Below are positions 6,389 to 8,115 of a stretch of DNA of 8,115 nucleotides, piece after piece. Source of the DNA: Flavobacteriales bacterium. GTDB taxonomy: Bacteria; Bacteroidota; Bacteroidia; Flavobacteriales; Parvicellaceae. Position numbers and translations under genes: made by a program. The stretch covers positions 1 through 8,115 of the forward strand of contig JAAZYJ010000322.1 of NCBI GenBank assembly GCA_014239715.1, written 5' to 3'. Within the stretch, counting starts at the first letter, position 1, and each line of letters starts with the position of its first letter. The notes beneath the pieces were generated by a model, which saw nothing but the letters and a program-made list of their open reading frames with translations, searched no databases and was not told where the DNA came from.

Positions 6389-7351
6389 ATGAAAAAACTA
6401 TTACTACTGCTTTGTATAGCTATTTCAGCTAACAGTTTCGCACAGGATCCTGAGTTCACTCAGTTCTACGCGAATAAATTATACCTTAATCCTGCTTTTG
6501 CAGGTTCGCATAATTGCCCTAGAGTGGTTATGAATTATCGGAACCAATGGCCTGCGATTACGGGAAACTTCGTTACAACCGCATTTGCATATGATCAGCA
6601 TGTAGACGCGATAAAAGGTGGACTTGGACTTCTTGTTACAAACGATCAGGCGGGACAATCGACGCTGAAGACAACAAGAGTTAGTGGAATTTATTCTTAT
6701 CGGCAGGCGATTGGAAGAAAATTTTCGATAAAATTCGGTGTCGAAGCTACGTTTTTTCAAAAATCATTGGACTGGAGTAAACTGACTTTTGGCGATATGA
6801 TAGACCCACGTAGAGGTTTTGTGTATCAGACGAATGATGTGCAAAGAGGAGGAAGTACCAGCGGGATTGATTTCTCTGCAGGGTTGATCGGATATTCAGA
6901 TGTCTTTTACATGGGGGTTGCTGCGCATCACTTAACTGAACCGGATGAGTCATTGATATTGGGCGAAAGTAGGTTGCCAATGAAATTAACGGGGCACATT
7001 GGCGCAAATATTCCAATTGATGGTCAGACTGCTAGTAAATACTCAAAAGGGGGCACATCGATATCGCCTAATGTGCTGTTCAGAATGCAAGACAATGCTA
7101 CTCAATTAAATATGGGTATTTACATCAAAAAAGATGCTCTTGTTGGTGGAGTATGGTATAGAAACAAGGATGCATTTATTGTCACATTGGGCATTAATAC
7201 TGAATACTTAAAAATAGGGTATTCGTATGACGTAACCATTTCCAAATTGGGTACCGGAACAGGAGGTGCGCATGAGATAACGTTGGGAATTGACTTTACG
7301 TGTAAACCGAAGAAGAGAACGTTCAGAACAATAAGCTGTCCTTCATTCTAG
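6389..7351 (+). CDS. PorP/SprF family type IX secretion system outer-membrane protein
   Basis: The 320-residue protein is a canonical PorP/SprF beta-barrel. A Sec signal peptide (residues 1 to about 18, M-K-K, Leu-rich core, ending S-F-A) precedes the mature start Q-D-P-E-F-T-Q-F-Y, then LYLNPAFAG (31-39), NYRNQW (49-54), HLTEP (181-185), YSYDVTIS (278-285) and AHE (294-296). The tail is basic and ends T-I-S-C-P-S-F, a typical ending for the family. PorP/SprF members assist secretion or surface attachment of proteins with type B C-terminal sorting domains and usually lie beside a large adhesin gene. No adhesin is in this window; instead the gene follows the sigma/anti-sigma pair by five bases and so is probably in their operon. 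GGAAG directly abuts the ATG, too close for a normal Shine-Dalgarno site. The protein may be the working partner, competitor or target of the fused barrel upstream. The 61 bases after its stop (7352-7412) show no clear terminator. Confidence 0.93.
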   Translation: MKKLLLLLCIAISANSFAQDPEFTQFYANKLYLNPAFAGSHNCPRVVMNYRNQWPAITGNFVTTAFAYDQHVDAIKGGLGLLVTNDQAGQSTLKTTRVSGIYSYRQAIGRKFSIKFGVEATFFQKSLDWSKLTFGDMIDPRRGFVYQTNDVQRGGSTSGIDFSAGLIGYSDVFYMGVAAHHLTEPDESLILGESRLPMKLTGHIGANIPIDGQTASKYSKGGTSISPNVLFRMQDNATQLNMGIYIKKDALVGGVWYRNKDAFIVTLGINTEYLKIGYSYDVTISKLGTGTGGAHEITLGIDFTCKPKKRTFRTISCPSF

Positions 7352-7412
7352 CATTCATCATACTTGATTCGTTCGTTTTGTGACCGGGATAACCTGTATA
7401 GGTGACCTTCAA

Positions 7413-8115
7413 TCAATTGTCATACACACAAACCCCGTTAATGTATGTGCGAATGATCTTGGTTTGTAGGATATCCTCTTCAAGACAAGACAGCAGATCG
7501 CGGTTTAAAACAACAAAATCAGCAAACTTTCCTTTCTCTAATGTTCCTTTCTCTGTGTCTTCAAAGTTAGACGTGGCGGCCCATATTGTCATTCCTTTAA
7601 GCGCATTTAACCTGGTAAGTGCATTTTCAGGCTGAAACCTGATCTGTTGATCTCCATTTCTACTTTTTCTGGTGACAGCTGCATAAAATGTCTCAATAGG
7701 GGAAATGTTTTCAACCGGAAAATCAGTTCCAAGCGCAACCATTCCATTTTGTTTGCGCAGGTCTTCGTAGGCATAGCCATACTTGAGGCGCTGGAAACCT
7801 ACACGCAGCGATGCCCAGCGCATATCTGAAGTTGCGTGAGTGGGCTGTACCGAAGGAATAATACTGTACTTTCCGAATAGATGAATGTCGGATTTATTCA
7901 CAAGCTGTGCATGCTCGATCCGCCACCGTTTGTCATTTGAATGATTCAATAGCTCTCCATAAACAGTTAAAATAAGTCGTGTTGCTGAATCTCCAATGCA
8001 ATGCGTGTTCATTTGAAATCCTGAATTGTATATCCGTTTCGCCCAGGTTCTGAAATAGTCCTCACTATTGAGTAACATACCGTAGCTGCTCGGTGAATCC
8101 AGGTAAGGATTCAGA
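7413..8115 (-). CDS. YtcJ-type metal-dependent amidohydrolase, C-terminal part (runs off the right edge)
   Basis: The frame is open to the right edge, giving about 234 residues; the ATG at 8078 is internal, because the upstream codons continue the family pattern (N-P-Y-L-D-S-P-S-S-Y-G before M-L-L-N-S-E-D). Counting from that ATG, metal or active-site motifs are MNTHCIGD with His26, RIEHAQ with His56, and LGTDFP with Asp119. They are followed by the usual AATSN...KGTLEKGKFADFVVLNRD (167-194), where the chain returns to the small beta-sandwich of urease-superfamily amidohydrolases. The family hydrolyses C-N or related bonds in cyclic or acyl substrates; the substrate cannot be read. The missing N-terminal part should hold the HxH metal site and perhaps a signal peptide. 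The gene ends in TGA at the expected C-terminus and converges on the PorP/SprF gene. It has no evident functional link to the sigma-factor operon. Confidence 0.88.
   Translation of the reverse strand, partial: LNPYLDSPSSYGMLLNSEDYFRTWAKRIYNSGFQMNTHCIGDSATRLILTVYGELLNHSNDKRWRIEHAQLVNKSDIHLFGKYSIIPSVQPTHATSDMRWASLRVGFQRLKYGYAYEDLRKQNGMVALGTDFPVENISPIETFYAAVTRKSRNGDQQIRFQPENALTRLNALKGMTIWAATSNFEDTEKGTLEKGKFADFVVLNRDLLSCLEEDILQTKIIRTYINGVCVYDN

Noticed and set aside
7380..7407. GTGACC repeated 22 bases apart and a short ACCT/AGGT dyad between the convergent genes, considered as a terminator or attachment site
   Set aside because: The dyad has only four pairs and no T-run follows on either strand; two hexamers are too little to call a repeat.
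1..8115. CRISPR arrays, transposase genes, tRNA or rRNA genes
   Set aside because: No regularly spaced repeats, no transposase-like frame, and no structural RNA sequence were seen; almost all of the window is accounted for by coding regions.

Overview
The window looks like a chromosomal segment from a Bacteroidota bacterium. The main evidence is a textbook PorP/SprF protein (a type IX secretion and gliding-associated outer-membrane family largely confined to this phylum), plus an ECF sigma factor paired with a cysteine-free anti-sigma domain, start codons mostly without Shine-Dalgarno sequences, and a TAnnTTTG-type -7 box. I cannot name the genus from the sequence.

Left half (1-3909, all on the minus strand, read right to left). 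An AMP-forming long-chain acyl-CoA ligase (3909-2149) is followed after 34 bases by an Uup-type ABC-F ATPase (2114-261), and after 34 more bases by the start of a small putative lipoprotein (226 to the left edge). The spacing suggests one transcript. The ABC-F gene is intact in length and frame, but one in-frame TGA replaces the glycine codon of its second Walker A motif. It is therefore either a recently broken gene or a sequencing error.

Divergent intergenic region (3910-4174). This AT-rich spacer serves both the ligase gene and the sigma-factor operon. It holds a good candidate -7 box for the ligase, two inverted repeats, a weaker candidate promoter for the sigma factor, and four same-strand copies of TGTAACT.

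Right half (4175-7351, plus strand). Three tightly packed genes (gaps of 4 and 5 bases) encode an ECF sigma factor, a 572-residue fusion (cytoplasmic anti-sigma-like domain, one inner-membrane helix, long polar linker, PorP/SprF-like beta-barrel), and a stand-alone PorP/SprF protein. The fusion is the most interesting object here. As drawn, one polypeptide would cross both membranes and tie an outer-membrane barrel directly to a cytoplasmic sigma factor. It resembles in layout the dual membrane-spanning anti-sigma factors reported in Bacteroides, but its barrel is of the type IX secretion-associated PorP/SprF kind. The likely logic is that the state of the outer-membrane barrel, or of its surface partner, controls release of the sigma factor.

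Right edge (8115-7413, minus strand). The C-terminal part of a YtcJ-type amidohydrolase converges on the PorP/SprF gene. The 61-base gap between them holds no convincing terminator.
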